This document shows positions 14,289 to 22,278 of a DNA stretch of 28,666 bases, one piece after another. Numbering within the stretch: the first letter of the stretch is position 1; the number at the start of each line of letters is the position of its first letter. A program made the translations under genes and the position numbers. Below the pieces are notes generated by a model. The model did no database searches. It was not told the origin of the DNA and saw only the letters and a list, made by a program, of their open reading frames with translations. The DNA lies in NCBI GenBank assembly GCA_004552305.1, contig SFOX01000020.1, positions 1 to 28,666 on the forward strand, in the 5' to 3' direction. The DNA comes from Subdoligranulum variabile (GTDB lineage Bacteria > Bacillota > Clostridia > Oscillospirales > Ruminococcaceae).

Positions 14289-15308
14289 ATGAAACTCATC
14301 ACTTTTACCGTGCCGTGCTACAACTCGGCCGCCTATATGTCCCACTGCGTGGAAACCCTGCTGCCTGCCGGCGAGGAAGCTGAAATCATTCTGGTGGATG
14401 ACGGCTCCAAGGATGATACCGGGCGTATTGCCGACGAATTTGCCGAAAAATACCCCGACATCGTCCGCGTGATCCATCAGGAAAACGGCGGTCACGGCGA
14501 GGGCGTCAACCAAGGCATCCGCAACGCGCGCGGTGTCTACTTCAAGGTCGTTGATTCCGACGACTGGCTGGACACCGATGCCCTGCAGCAGGTTATGGCG
14601 ACGCTGCGCGCCCATCTCAACGACGAAAAGCCCCTGGACCTGCTCATGGCAAACTATGTGTATGAACACGTTGCCGACAACACCCAGCTGGTCGTTGACT
14701 ATAAGGGCATCCTGCCCGTAAATCGCGTCTTTGGCTGGCAGGATATCGGACATTTTCCGCAGAACAAAAACATCCTGATGCACAGCGTCATCTACCGTAC
14801 CGAGGTGCTGCGCGCCTGCAAGCTGGAGCTGCCCAAGCACACCTTCTATGTGGATAATATCTTTGTCTACCAGCCCCTGCCCGAGGTGCAGACCATCTAT
14901 TACATGAATCTGGACCTGTATCGCTATTTCATCGGGCGCGAGGATCAGTCCGTCAACGAAAAGAATATGATCAAGCGTGTTGACCAGCAGCTGCGCGTCA
15001 CCCGCATTATGATGAATGCCGTCAATTTGTACGACCTGCCGGTCACCCAAGACAAGCTGCGCGCCTATATGTTGAACTATTTCAGTATGATGATGGCGAT
15101 TTCCAGCATCTTCCTGACGCTGGACGGCAGCGAGGACGCCCTGCGCAAGCGCAGCGAGCTGTGGGCAGACCTGAAGGCGCACGACGAGCGCCTGTACCAT
15201 CGCTGCAAGTTCTCGGTGGCGGGCGCCTGCAACCTGCCCGGCACGCTGGGCGGCAAAATCAGCATCGGCGGCTACCGCATTGCCCAAAAGCTGTTCAAAT
15301 TCAACTAA
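14289..15308 (+). CDS. Family 2 glycosyltransferase
   Basis: The 339-aa protein begins with a GT-A fold: TFTVPCYNSAAYM at the N-terminus, ILVDDGSKDDT (34-44) for nucleotide-sugar binding, and the D-S-D-D motif at 89-92 for metal binding. Cytosolic enzymes of this type move a sugar from a nucleotide donor to a glycan, lipid or protein acceptor. The C-terminal 200 residues are helical and contain no clear transmembrane segment. The start has AAGGAG at 14278-14283. The HAD gene follows after 12 nt. A sugar nucleotidyltransferase lies in the convergent operon just beyond, so a link to glycan synthesis is possible. The acceptor is unknown. Confidence 0.9.
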   Translation: MKLITFTVPCYNSAAYMSHCVETLLPAGEEAEIILVDDGSKDDTGRIADEFAEKYPDIVRVIHQENGGHGEGVNQGIRNARGVYFKVVDSDDWLDTDALQQVMATLRAHLNDEKPLDLLMANYVYEHVADNTQLVVDYKGILPVNRVFGWQDIGHFPQNKNILMHSVIYRTEVLRACKLELPKHTFYVDNIFVYQPLPEVQTIYYMNLDLYRYFIGREDQSVNEKNMIKRVDQQLRVTRIMMNAVNLYDLPVTQDKLRAYMLNYFSMMMAISSIFLTLDGSEDALRKRSELWADLKAHDERLYHRCKFSVAGACNLPGTLGGKISIGGYRIAQKLFKFN

Positions 15309-15320
15309 GAGGACTTCAAA

Positions 15321-15971
15321 ATGCAAAAATACAGCGTTGTACTGTTTGATTTGGACGGCACCCTGACGGACTCCGCCCCCGGCATCCTCAACTCGGTGCG
15401 CTACGCCTGCCGCAAAATGCAGCTGCCGGAGCCTGCGCCCGAAACGCTGCGCCGCTTTCTGGGTCCGCCGCTGATGGATTCCTTCCGGGATCTGGTCGGG
15501 CTTTCGCCGGAGGAAAGCAAGCAGGCGGTGGCAGCCTTCCGGGAATATTTTCCTACCAAGGGGCTGTTTGAAAACGAGGTCTACCCCGGCGTGGAAACCA
15601 TGCTGCGCGAACTGAAAGCCGCCGGCAAAACCGTTGTGCTGGCGACCAGCAAGCCGGAGGAATACGCCCGCCGCATTTTGGAGCATTTTGCGCTGGCGCA
15701 ATATTTTGACGCCATCTGCGGTGCCACGCTGGACGAGCGCCGCACCGACAAGGCGGAGGTCATAGCCTACGCGCTGCAAACGGCGCACATTACCGACACA
15801 GCCGACACCGTTATGGTGGGGGACAGGGAACACGATGTCAAGGGCGCTGCCGAAAACGGTTTGCCCTGCATCGGTGCGCTGTACGGCTACGGCAGCCGGG
15901 AGGAACTTTCCGCCGCCGGTGCCGCGGCAATCGCCGACACGGTGGAAATGCTGCAAACGATATTGCTGTAA
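15321..15971 (+). CDS. HAD family phosphatase (phosphoglycolate phosphatase/5'-nucleotidase-like)
   Basis: The 216-aa protein has the HAD motifs: F-D-L-D-G-T-L with nucleophile D10 and D12, VVLATSKPEE as motif II, a lysine before EVIAYAL as motif III and VMVGDREHD as motif IV. A helical cap (about 17-85) marks it as subclass I, like Gph and PpaX. The GDREHD form occurs in enzymes annotated as 5'-nucleotidases, so the substrate is open. It lies 12 nt after the glycosyltransferase, with AAGAGGA as binding site, and is ended by the hairpin at 15975-16011. Confidence 0.9.
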   Translation: MQKYSVVLFDLDGTLTDSAPGILNSVRYACRKMQLPEPAPETLRRFLGPPLMDSFRDLVGLSPEESKQAVAAFREYFPTKGLFENEVYPGVETMLRELKAAGKTVVLATSKPEEYARRILEHFALAQYFDAICGATLDERRTDKAEVIAYALQTAHITDTADTVMVGDREHDVKGAAENGLPCIGALYGYGSREELSAAGAAAIADTVEMLQTILL

Positions 15972-15974
15972 ACA

Positions 15975-16011
15975 AAACACCCCTGCACGTTCACAACGTG
16001 CAGGGGTGTTT
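15975..16011. terminator. Bidirectional terminator between convergent operons
   Basis: A perfect 17-bp stem (15975-15991 with 15995-16011) has a 3-nt loop and T-rich or A-rich flanks on both sides. It serves the HAD gene on the plus strand and the nucleotidyltransferase on the minus strand. Confidence 0.85.
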
Positions 16012-16021
16012 CTTTAGAATA

Positions 16022-16951
16022 TTACTTTTTCAGATCGCTGAACAGGTCCTTCCGGTATACGCCGTCCGCAATCAATTGGGCAAAGCTGTCGATCACGATC
16101 TGCTTGTCCTCGGCGTAGGTGACGCCGAACCACTTGTCGTGGGTGGGCAGCACCTTGACGCTGACCTTACCCGCGTGCAGCAGCTCGTCAATATAGATGG
16201 GCAGCAGGTACTCAGCCTTCAGCGGGTTGGCAGGGGCAGTCTTCTCAAAAAACTCCACAAAGCCGGCGTCCAGCAGGTCGATGAATTCCGGGGTCAGCGC
16301 CCACATATTCATCGAAACCAGACTGTCGATGTCAATGCTCTTGCCGCCGGCGGCAGCGCCCTCAGCGGTCTTTTCAATGCCGGAGGTTTCCAGCACGCCG
16401 GTCAGATAGTGGGCATCGTTCATCTGGCAGATGCCGCGGGTCACGGCGCCGTTGTCGCTCAGGGTGTTTTTCAGCACAAAGCCTGCCATGGCAAGGCTGC
16501 CGGGCGCTTCCGGCGTGTAGCCCTGCAAAAAGTCGTGCAGCTGCACAAACGCCTCCTTGCCGTAGTAGTCATCGGCGTTGATCACGGCAAACGGCTCCTT
16601 CACAAGCCCCTTACACGCCAGCACCGCCTGCCCGGTACCCCAAGGCTTGGTGCGCCCTTCGGGTACGGTGAACCCGGCAGGGATGGCATCCATCGCCTGA
16701 AAGGCGTAGCCGATCTCAACGCCCAGCGCGGCGCAGGTTGCCTCGATGCGGTCACCGATGGCTTCCTTGAATGCCTGCTCGATGTCGCGGCGGATGATAA
16801 AAACGATCTTATCAAAGCCCGCCTCAATGGCATCGTGGATGGAAAAATCCATAATGATCTCCCCATTGGGACCGACGGCTGCCAGCTGCTTGATGCCGCC
16901 GCCAAAGCGCGACCCAATGCCCGCGGCCATAATGACCAAAGTAGTTTTCAT
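16022..16951 (-). CDS. Sugar-phosphate nucleotidyltransferase family protein
   Basis: The 309-aa protein starts with TLVIMAAGIGSRFGGGIKQL, the glycine-rich NTP-binding loop of the sugar nucleotidyltransferase family, followed by VGPNGEIIMDFSIHDAI. NADDYYG (125-131) supplies the likely metal-binding aspartates. It would join a sugar 1-phosphate and an NTP to form a nucleotide sugar, but the G-G-G-I-K-Q-L form differs from classic RmlA or GalU and the sugar cannot be told. AGGAGG lies just before ATG 16951. It is the second gene of a minus-strand operon, 51 nt after the RING/zinc-ribbon membrane protein gene. Confidence 0.85.
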   Translation of the reverse strand: MKTTLVIMAAGIGSRFGGGIKQLAAVGPNGEIIMDFSIHDAIEAGFDKIVFIIRRDIEQAFKEAIGDRIEATCAALGVEIGYAFQAMDAIPAGFTVPEGRTKPWGTGQAVLACKGLVKEPFAVINADDYYGKEAFVQLHDFLQGYTPEAPGSLAMAGFVLKNTLSDNGAVTRGICQMNDAHYLTGVLETSGIEKTAEGAAAGGKSIDIDSLVSMNMWALTPEFIDLLDAGFVEFFEKTAPANPLKAEYLLPIYIDELLHAGKVSVKVLPTHDKWFGVTYAEDKQIVIDSFAQLIADGVYRKDLFSDLKK

Positions 16952-17002
16952 AGGTTTCCTCCTGTTTTCCTTCGCTGTATAAGAATGCCGTTCGCGCGGC
17001 AC

Positions 17003-17962
17003 TTACAAACTCATACCGTAACTGGCAAACAGATACCGCACAAAGGCGGGACCTGCCAGATACATAAAGCCCACTGTCAAAAGTGCCGTAATGCAGTAAT
17101 ACAGCACGACCAGCAAAAAGCTGGTGCCGCCCTGCTGCGCCAGCTCACGGGCGCGGTCCTGCTCATCGGGGTAACGGGCGTAGATGCCCTCAATGCGGCG
17201 CTTGGCGGTTTTCTGGTACCATGTCACAGCGCTCAAGCCCATAAACACCTTAAAAGCGCACCACAGGATATCGCAGGCAAAGGCGGCGGGTTCCAGCCAG
17301 GCGGCGCCGGTCAGCATACCGCCCAGCACGGCGGGGTTGTACTGCTGCAAAACCAGCAGCGCCAGCGGCGTGTACAAAACCAGCTGCACCAGCGCCAGCA
17401 CAATGCCCTGCTTCCACATTTTGCGGTAGAAGAAGTAGATGGGACCCAGCAAAAAGGCGGAAAAGCACAGGGTGATTTTTTTGCCGGTTTTCTCCATACG
17501 GAAAAACTGCATCAGGTAATACAGCGCCGAACGCCCGGTAAAGGTTGCCCAGTCCTGCGCCTGAATGCCGTCGATGCAATCGGTGGGCTTCAGCTCCACG
17601 CGGGTGATGTCGGGGGCGTCCATCGTGCCGCGGGCGTAAATGGGGGCGTTTTGCGGCTCGGTGCGCGGCGCGGCGTTCAGCGGCACACCGCAGTGGCTGC
17701 ACTTGACAGCGCCCGGCTCGTTGTGGTTGCCGCAGTTGGGGCATACCGCCAAGTGGCGGGCGGTGTCTGCCTCGTCGGCGGGTTCTGCGTCGGGCTTCCA
17801 CTCAAAGCCGGCGGCGTGTTCTGCCTCGTGTACGCAGGCACCGACCTTTTTCCAGCATTCGCGGTGGTAGGGGGTGCCGCATTCGGGGCAGACAACAATA
17901 TCGTCTGCGTCGGTAAAAGCCTGCTCGCAGACGGGACAATGGTTGTTGGTATATCTTGCCAT
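17003..17962 (-). CDS. RING-like / zinc-ribbon membrane protein with DUF2628-type domain
   Basis: The 319-aa protein opens with a RING-like finger with C9-x2-C12, C25-x2-C28, H33, C36 and C43, similar to the prokaryotic RING finger family 1. A second zinc ribbon follows (C74-x2-C77, C88-x2-C91). A linker leads to a membrane part with about four transmembrane segments between residues 160 and 315, containing FLLGPIYFFYRKMWKQG, typical of DUF2628-like proteins. The fingers would face the cytosol. GGAG precedes ATG 17962. It may sense or bind partners at the membrane; prokaryotic RING-like fingers need not be ubiquitin ligases, and no ubiquitin-like system is seen nearby. Function unknown. Confidence 0.85.
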   Translation of the reverse strand: MARYTNNHCPVCEQAFTDADDIVVCPECGTPYHRECWKKVGACVHEAEHAAGFEWKPDAEPADEADTARHLAVCPNCGNHNEPGAVKCSHCGVPLNAAPRTEPQNAPIYARGTMDAPDITRVELKPTDCIDGIQAQDWATFTGRSALYYLMQFFRMEKTGKKITLCFSAFLLGPIYFFYRKMWKQGIVLALVQLVLYTPLALLVLQQYNPAVLGGMLTGAAWLEPAAFACDILWCAFKVFMGLSAVTWYQKTAKRRIEGIYARYPDEQDRARELAQQGGTSFLLVVLYYCITALLTVGFMYLAGPAFVRYLFASYGMSL

Positions 17963-17992
17963 TCTTTAAGCTCCTTTTTAATACATATCCCC

Positions 17993-18021
17993 ATTATAGC
18001 GCATCAAACGGACAAATGCAA
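17993..18021 (-). promoter_or_regulatory. Promoter of the RING-nucleotidyltransferase operon
   Basis: On the minus strand TTGCAT (18016-18021) and a perfect TATAAT (17993-17998) are separated by 17 bp, about 30 bp before the start codon. Confidence 0.82.
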
Positions 18022-18091
18022 AGAATTTTGGTAAAGTTCAGGAATTATTCAGAGAAAAAAAGTACATCTTTTGCTAAAATCGCAAATCCTC

Positions 18092-18120
18092 TTTACAACG
18101 GCGGCGCTTTGTTTTATACT
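18092..18120 (+). promoter_or_regulatory. Promoter of prfB
   Basis: TTTACA (18092-18097) and TATACT (18115-18120) are separated by 17 bp, about 36 bp before the prfB start. Confidence 0.8.
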
Positions 18121-18156
18121 AATAGTGTGAATTTGTGCCGATTAAGGGGTATTATT

Positions 18157-19278
18157 ATGATAACCATTGACGAACTGAAACAGAAATTGGGCGGTATGCA
18201 GACCTCCGTGGACGATCTGCGCGAAGCCCTTTCCATTGAAGCCAGCGAAAAGCGTCTGGCGGAGCTGGAGCATCAGATGACGATGCCCGGCTTTTATGAC
18301 GATCAGGAGCGCAGCCAGAAGATCATCAGCGAGATGGGCGAGGTCAAGAACAAGCTGGAGCGCTTCGGCAAGCTGTCCACCCAGTACGAGGAAGCAGAAA
18401 CCCTGCTGCTGATGATCGAGGAGGAAAACGACCCCTCTCTGGCAGCCGAGGGCGAGGAAGCGGTCAACGCTGTCGAAAAATCCATCGACGAGCTGCAGCT
18501 GATGACGATGCTCAACGGCGAGTACGACCACAACAACGCCATTCTGACCTTCCACGCCGGCACCGGCGGCACCGAGGCGCAGGATTGGGCGGAGATGCTG
18601 TTCCGTATGTACAGCCGCTGGGCGGAGGCGCACGGCTACAATGTAGAGGTGCTGGACGTGCTGGACGGCGACGAAGCCGGCATCAAGTCTGCCTCCATGA
18701 TGATCAAGGGTGCCAACGCCTACGGTATGCTCAAGAGCGAGCATGGCGTGCATCGTCTGGTGCGCATCAGCCCGTTTGACGCCAACGCCCGCCGCCAGAC
18801 CAGCTTCTCCAGCCTGGAGGTTATGCCCGAGCTGGACAACAACATCAATATTGAGATCAACCCCGCCGACATCGAAATGCAGGTGTACCGTTCCTCCGGC
18901 GCGGGCGGTCAGCACATCAACAAGACCTCCTCCGCCGTGCGTCTGATCCACAAGCCCACCGGCATTGTGACCAGCTGCCAGACCCAGCGCAGCCAGCTGC
19001 AGAACCGCGAGTACGCTATGGAAATGATGAAAGCCAAGCTGTACCAGATCGCTTTGCAGCAGCACAAGGATAAAATCGACGACATCAAGGGCGTGCAGAA
19101 CGAAATTGCCTGGGGTCACCAGATCCGCAGCTATGTCTTTATGCCCTACACGCTGGTCAAGGATCACCGCACCAACTACGAGAGCGGCAACGTGCAGGCG
19201 GTCATGGACGGCGACCTCGACGGCTTTATCTACGCCTACCTGAAGGCCAGCTCCCGCGGCGAGCTGCAGGACGTGTAA
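18157..19278 (+). CDS. prfB: Peptide chain release factor 2
   Basis: The 373-aa protein recognises UGA and UAA stop codons and releases the nascent chain on the ribosome. It has the RF2 recognition tripeptide S205-P-F207 and the catalytic G250-G-Q252 loop (SSGAGGQHINKTSSAVR). The coding frame is continuous from ATG 18157: the LREALSIEASEKRL region, where many prfB genes have an in-frame UGA and a programmed +1 frameshift, contains neither. The ribosome binding site (AAGGGG, 18144-18149) is modest. A MarR gene begins 3 nt after the stop. Confidence 0.97.
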   Translation: MITIDELKQKLGGMQTSVDDLREALSIEASEKRLAELEHQMTMPGFYDDQERSQKIISEMGEVKNKLERFGKLSTQYEEAETLLLMIEEENDPSLAAEGEEAVNAVEKSIDELQLMTMLNGEYDHNNAILTFHAGTGGTEAQDWAEMLFRMYSRWAEAHGYNVEVLDVLDGDEAGIKSASMMIKGANAYGMLKSEHGVHRLVRISPFDANARRQTSFSSLEVMPELDNNINIEINPADIEMQVYRSSGAGGQHINKTSSAVRLIHKPTGIVTSCQTQRSQLQNREYAMEMMKAKLYQIALQQHKDKIDDIKGVQNEIAWGHQIRSYVFMPYTLVKDHRTNYESGNVQAVMDGDLDGFIYAYLKASSRGELQDV

Positions 19279-19281
19279 GCT

Positions 19282-19755
19282 ATGGACAGCCGTTTTTTCC
19301 GGTTGACCACCTCACTGGGGCGGCTGCAGAAGCTGATCCGGAAAATCAAGACCGAGGGTATGGGGCGCGTGGCGCTCAAGGGCAGCGACACCGTGGTGCT
19401 GTGCCAGCTGGCGGCGTACCCGCAGGGGCAGCGCTTTGCGGAGCTGACCGAGCGCTGTGAGCTGGACCCGGCGCTGATTTCCCGCACATTGGCAGGTCTG
19501 ACCCGCGCGGGCTACGTCAACAAGGAGGGCGCGCCCGGCAAGTACAATGCCCTGTATACCCTGACCCCGGACGGGCAGCAGTGCGCAGACCGTGTGGATG
19601 CCGTCATTGCGGCATTCCGGCGGCAGGCGGACAACGGCATCACGCCCGAGGAACTGGAAACCTTTTACAGCGTGCTGCAGCGGATGACCGCCAATCTGGA
19701 AGGGGCGTTGCAGGATGCCCCCGCCCTGTTTGCCCCCCTGCACAAAGAAAACTGA
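19282..19755 (+). CDS. MarR family transcriptional regulator
   Basis: The 157-aa protein has a MarR-type winged helix. The helix-turn-helix lies about residues 35-75 (LCQLAAYPQGQRFAELTER ... DPALISRTLAGLTRAGYV), the wing about 76-100 (KEGAPGKYNALYTLTPDGQ), and dimerisation helices lie at both ends. It starts 3 nt after the prfB stop with no strong ribosome binding site of its own, suggesting translational coupling. The next gene downstream, an ion-pumping ATPase, is a possible target, but a terminator separates them. Effector unknown. Confidence 0.85.
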   Translation: MDSRFFRLTTSLGRLQKLIRKIKTEGMGRVALKGSDTVVLCQLAAYPQGQRFAELTERCELDPALISRTLAGLTRAGYVNKEGAPGKYNALYTLTPDGQQCADRVDAVIAAFRRQADNGITPEELETFYSVLQRMTANLEGALQDAPALFAPLHKEN

Positions 19756-19762
19756 CACATTT

Positions 19763-19801
19763 GCCCCCAAATGCCCCAAAACGGCGTTTGGGGGCTTTAT
19801 T
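19763..19801 (+). terminator. Terminator after the MarR gene
   Basis: GCCCCCAAA (19763-19771) pairs with TTTGGGGGC (19787-19795), and the stem continues inward to a 7-nt loop. TTTATT follows. Confidence 0.85.
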
Positions 19802-19858
19802 TGTTCATAATCGGCGGGTATACTAATACCAACTACCCGAAAGGAGCAATCCCTTTTT

Positions 19859-22213
19859 ATGGAATCACAACAGGGTCTTACCGCGCAGGAGGTCGAGCGC
19901 CGCCGTCAGGCAGGGCAGAGCAACCGCGCCCCGCAGTCCGCCACCAAGACGGTGGGGCAGATCGTGCGGGACAATATCTGCACCTACTTCAACCTGGTTT
20001 TTATGGTGCTGGCGGTCATGCTGGCGCTGGTCGGCTCGTGGCTGAATATGGGCTTTCTGGGCATTGTGTTCTGCAATACCATCATCGGCATTTTTCAGCA
20101 GCTGCGCGCCAAAAAGACCGTGGACGAGCTGACGCTGGTATCTGCCCGGCGGGTGCGCTGCCTGCGCGGCGGCACTTGGGGCGAGCAGCTTTCGGAGGAG
20201 CTGGTCAAGGATGACGTGGTGGAGTTCGGCGCGGGGGATCAGATCGTGGCGGACGCGGTGGTGCTTTCCGGCACTGCACAGGCGAATGAATCGCTGCTGA
20301 CCGGCGAAGCCAACCCCATCACCAAGACGGCGGGGGATGCGCTGCGCTCCGGCAGTTATCTGATGGCGGGGCGCTGTGTGGCGCGCCTGACCCGCGTGGG
20401 TGCCGACAGCTACGCCAACCGGCTGACAGCGGCGGCGCAGACGGACGGACACAAGGTCGCCAAGGGCGAGATGATGCGTTCGCTGGATAAGCTGATCCGC
20501 GTCATCGGCATTGCGCTGATCCCCGTGGGGGCGGCGCTTTTGTATAAGCAGCACTGGGTGCTGGAATTGAGTATGCGCAGCAGCGTTGAAAGCACGGTGG
20601 CGGCGCTGATCGGTATGATCCCCGAGGGGCTGTATCTGCTGACCAGCGTGGCGCTGGCGGTGGGTATGATGCGCCTTGCCGGGCGGCGGGTGCTGACGCA
20701 GGATATGAACTGCATTGAAACGCTGGCGCGGGTGGACGTGCTGTGTGTGGATAAAACCGGCACCATCACCGAGCCGACGATGCAGGCGGGTGAGCCGATC
20801 CCGCTGGCAGACTGCCCCGATTTAAACGATGTGCTGTGCAGTTGCTACGCGGGGGACATCCCCGACAACGACACCGGCAGGGCGCTGCAAAAGGCGTATG
20901 GGCAGGGCAAGCCCCGCTGGGCGGTGGGGCAGACGATCCCCTTTAACACTGCCTACAAATACAGTGCCAAAACCCTGCAGGGCTGGGGAATGTGCGTGGT
21001 GGGTGCGCCGGACGTGCTGGCAGGGGCGCGCAGCGCCGAGTTTGCCCCGCAGTTGACCGCCCTGCTGGATACCGGCTGCCGCGTGCTGCTGCTGGCACGG
21101 TATGACGGCACGCTGGCACCGGGCGATAAGCCGGATGCCGAACGGCTGCAATTTCTGGCGCTGCTGCCGCTGCAAAACCCCATCCGCGCCAACGCCCCCA
21201 AGACCTTTGCCTACTTCGCCAAGCAGGGGGTGCAGGTCAAGGTGATTTCGGGCGATGACCCGCGCGCGGTCAGCCGTGTGGCGGCGCAGGCGGGCATTGC
21301 GGGGGCGGAAAACTGGGTGGATGCCTCCCGCCTGCAAAATGACCGCGAGCTGGCAAGCGCAGCCGCACAGGCAACGGTGTTCGGGCGCGTTACCCCGGAG
21401 CAAAAGCGCAAGCTGGTACACGCCCTGCAGGCACAAAGCCACACAGTCGCTATGACGGGCGATGGCGTAAATGACGTGCTGGCGTTAAAAGATGCCGACT
21501 GCGGCATTGCCATGGCAAGCGGCGCACAGGCTGCCGCGCAGGTGGCGCAGCTGGTTTTGCTGGATTCGGATTTCGGTGCGCTGCCCGCCGTTGTGGGCGA
21601 GGGTCGCCGCGTTATCAACAACATCCAGCGCTCGGCGTCGCTGTTTTTGGTCAAAAATATATTCTCGCTGCTGCTCAGTATGGTGGCGCTCTGCCTGCCG
21701 CTGGCATACCCCTTTAAGCCGCTGCAGCTTTCGCTGGTGTCATCGGTGACCATCGGGATACCCAGCTTTATTCTGGCGCTGGAGCCGAACCGTGAGCTGG
21801 TGCGCGGGCGCTTTTTGCGCAATGTGCTGCGCGCCGCCCTGCCCGGCGGGCTTACGGATTTTCTGCTGGTGTTCTGCGCAATGGGCTTCGGCTTTGCGTT
21901 TGACCTGCCCGCCGACACGGTGGAAACCATCTGTACGCTGGTCGTGCTGACGGTGGGTATCTGCGTGCTGTGGGGCGTCTGCCGCCCCTTTACACCGTGG
22001 CATTGGGTGCTGTGGGGCAGCTGTGCGGTGCTGGGCTACGGCGGCGCGGTGCTTGTGGCACCGTGGCTGGATCTTGTCTGGCTCGACCTCGGCGGCAGTC
22101 TGGTGCTGCTGGTTTTGCTTGCCTTGGTGCCGCCCACCCTGTACGCCGTGACACTGGCAATGGATCGGCTGCGCAGCACCGCCGCAGAGCTTGTGCAAAA
22201 AATGCGGCAGTAA
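19859..22213 (+). CDS. Cation-translocating P-type ATPase, CtpE-like
   Basis: The 784-aa pump shows all P-type signatures: an A-domain LLTGEANPITK loop (TGE), phosphorylation site D298 in D-K-T-G-T-I-T, and hinge TGDGVNDVLALKDAD. In membrane helix M4 it carries GMIPEGLYLL, the non-heavy-metal type, and there is no N-terminal metal-binding domain. Hydrophobic segments lie at about 40-80, 215-275 and six towards the C-terminus. The combination resembles mycobacterial CtpE, for which calcium transport has been proposed; assigning calcium here is inference. AAAGGAG (19840-19846) lies upstream. A TATACT box at 19819-19824 may be its -10 element, but no good -35 is seen. The gene follows a MarR regulator and ends at a bidirectional hairpin. 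Confidence 0.9.
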   Translation: MESQQGLTAQEVERRRQAGQSNRAPQSATKTVGQIVRDNICTYFNLVFMVLAVMLALVGSWLNMGFLGIVFCNTIIGIFQQLRAKKTVDELTLVSARRVRCLRGGTWGEQLSEELVKDDVVEFGAGDQIVADAVVLSGTAQANESLLTGEANPITKTAGDALRSGSYLMAGRCVARLTRVGADSYANRLTAAAQTDGHKVAKGEMMRSLDKLIRVIGIALIPVGAALLYKQHWVLELSMRSSVESTVAALIGMIPEGLYLLTSVALAVGMMRLAGRRVLTQDMNCIETLARVDVLCVDKTGTITEPTMQAGEPIPLADCPDLNDVLCSCYAGDIPDNDTGRALQKAYGQGKPRWAVGQTIPFNTAYKYSAKTLQGWGMCVVGAPDVLAGARSAEFAPQLTALLDTGCRVLLLARYDGTLAPGDKPDAERLQFLALLPLQNPIRANAPKTFAYFAKQGVQVKVISGDDPRAVSRVAAQAGIAGAENWVDASRLQNDRELASAAAQATVFGRVTPEQKRKLVHALQAQSHTVAMTGDGVNDVLALKDADCGIAMASGAQAAAQVAQLVLLDSDFGALPAVVGEGRRVINNIQRSASLFLVKNIFSLLLSMVALCLPLAYPFKPLQLSLVSSVTIGIPSFILALEPNRELVRGRFLRNVLRAALPGGLTDFLLVFCAMGFGFAFDLPADTVETICTLVVLTVGICVLWGVCRPFTPWHWVLWGSCAVLGYGGAVLVAPWLDLVWLDLGGSLVLLVLLALVPPTLYAVTLAMDRLRSTAAELVQKMRQ

Positions 22214-22221
22214 TCAAAACA

Positions 22222-22256
22222 AAAGCACCGCACAGCAAAAAACTGTGCGGTGCTTT
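22222..22256. terminator. Bidirectional terminator between the ATPase and DUF1846 genes
   Basis: A perfect 14-bp stem (22222-22235 with 22243-22256) has a 7-nt A-rich loop. Both flanks suit termination of the two convergent genes. Confidence 0.85.
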
Positions 22257-22278
22257 CCTTTACGCCCGGAACAGGCGA

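Noticed and set aside
17003..17962. Bacterial ubiquitin-like ligase system
   Set aside because: Only the RING-like finger is present. No ubiquitin-like, E1, E2 or deubiquitinase gene is nearby, and prokaryotic RING-like fingers are often plain zinc-binding modules.
15998..18034. Plus-strand open frame of about 680 codons across two minus-strand genes
   Set aside because: It covers a bidirectional terminator, an intergenic gap and a promoter. The opposite strand encodes two well-recognised proteins with ribosome binding sites. It reads as low-complexity His/Gln/Gly-rich shadow sequence.
18220..18260. Programmed +1 frameshift site in prfB
   Set aside because: The expected in-frame UGA with an upstream Shine-Dalgarno-like stretch is absent; the frame continues without interruption.
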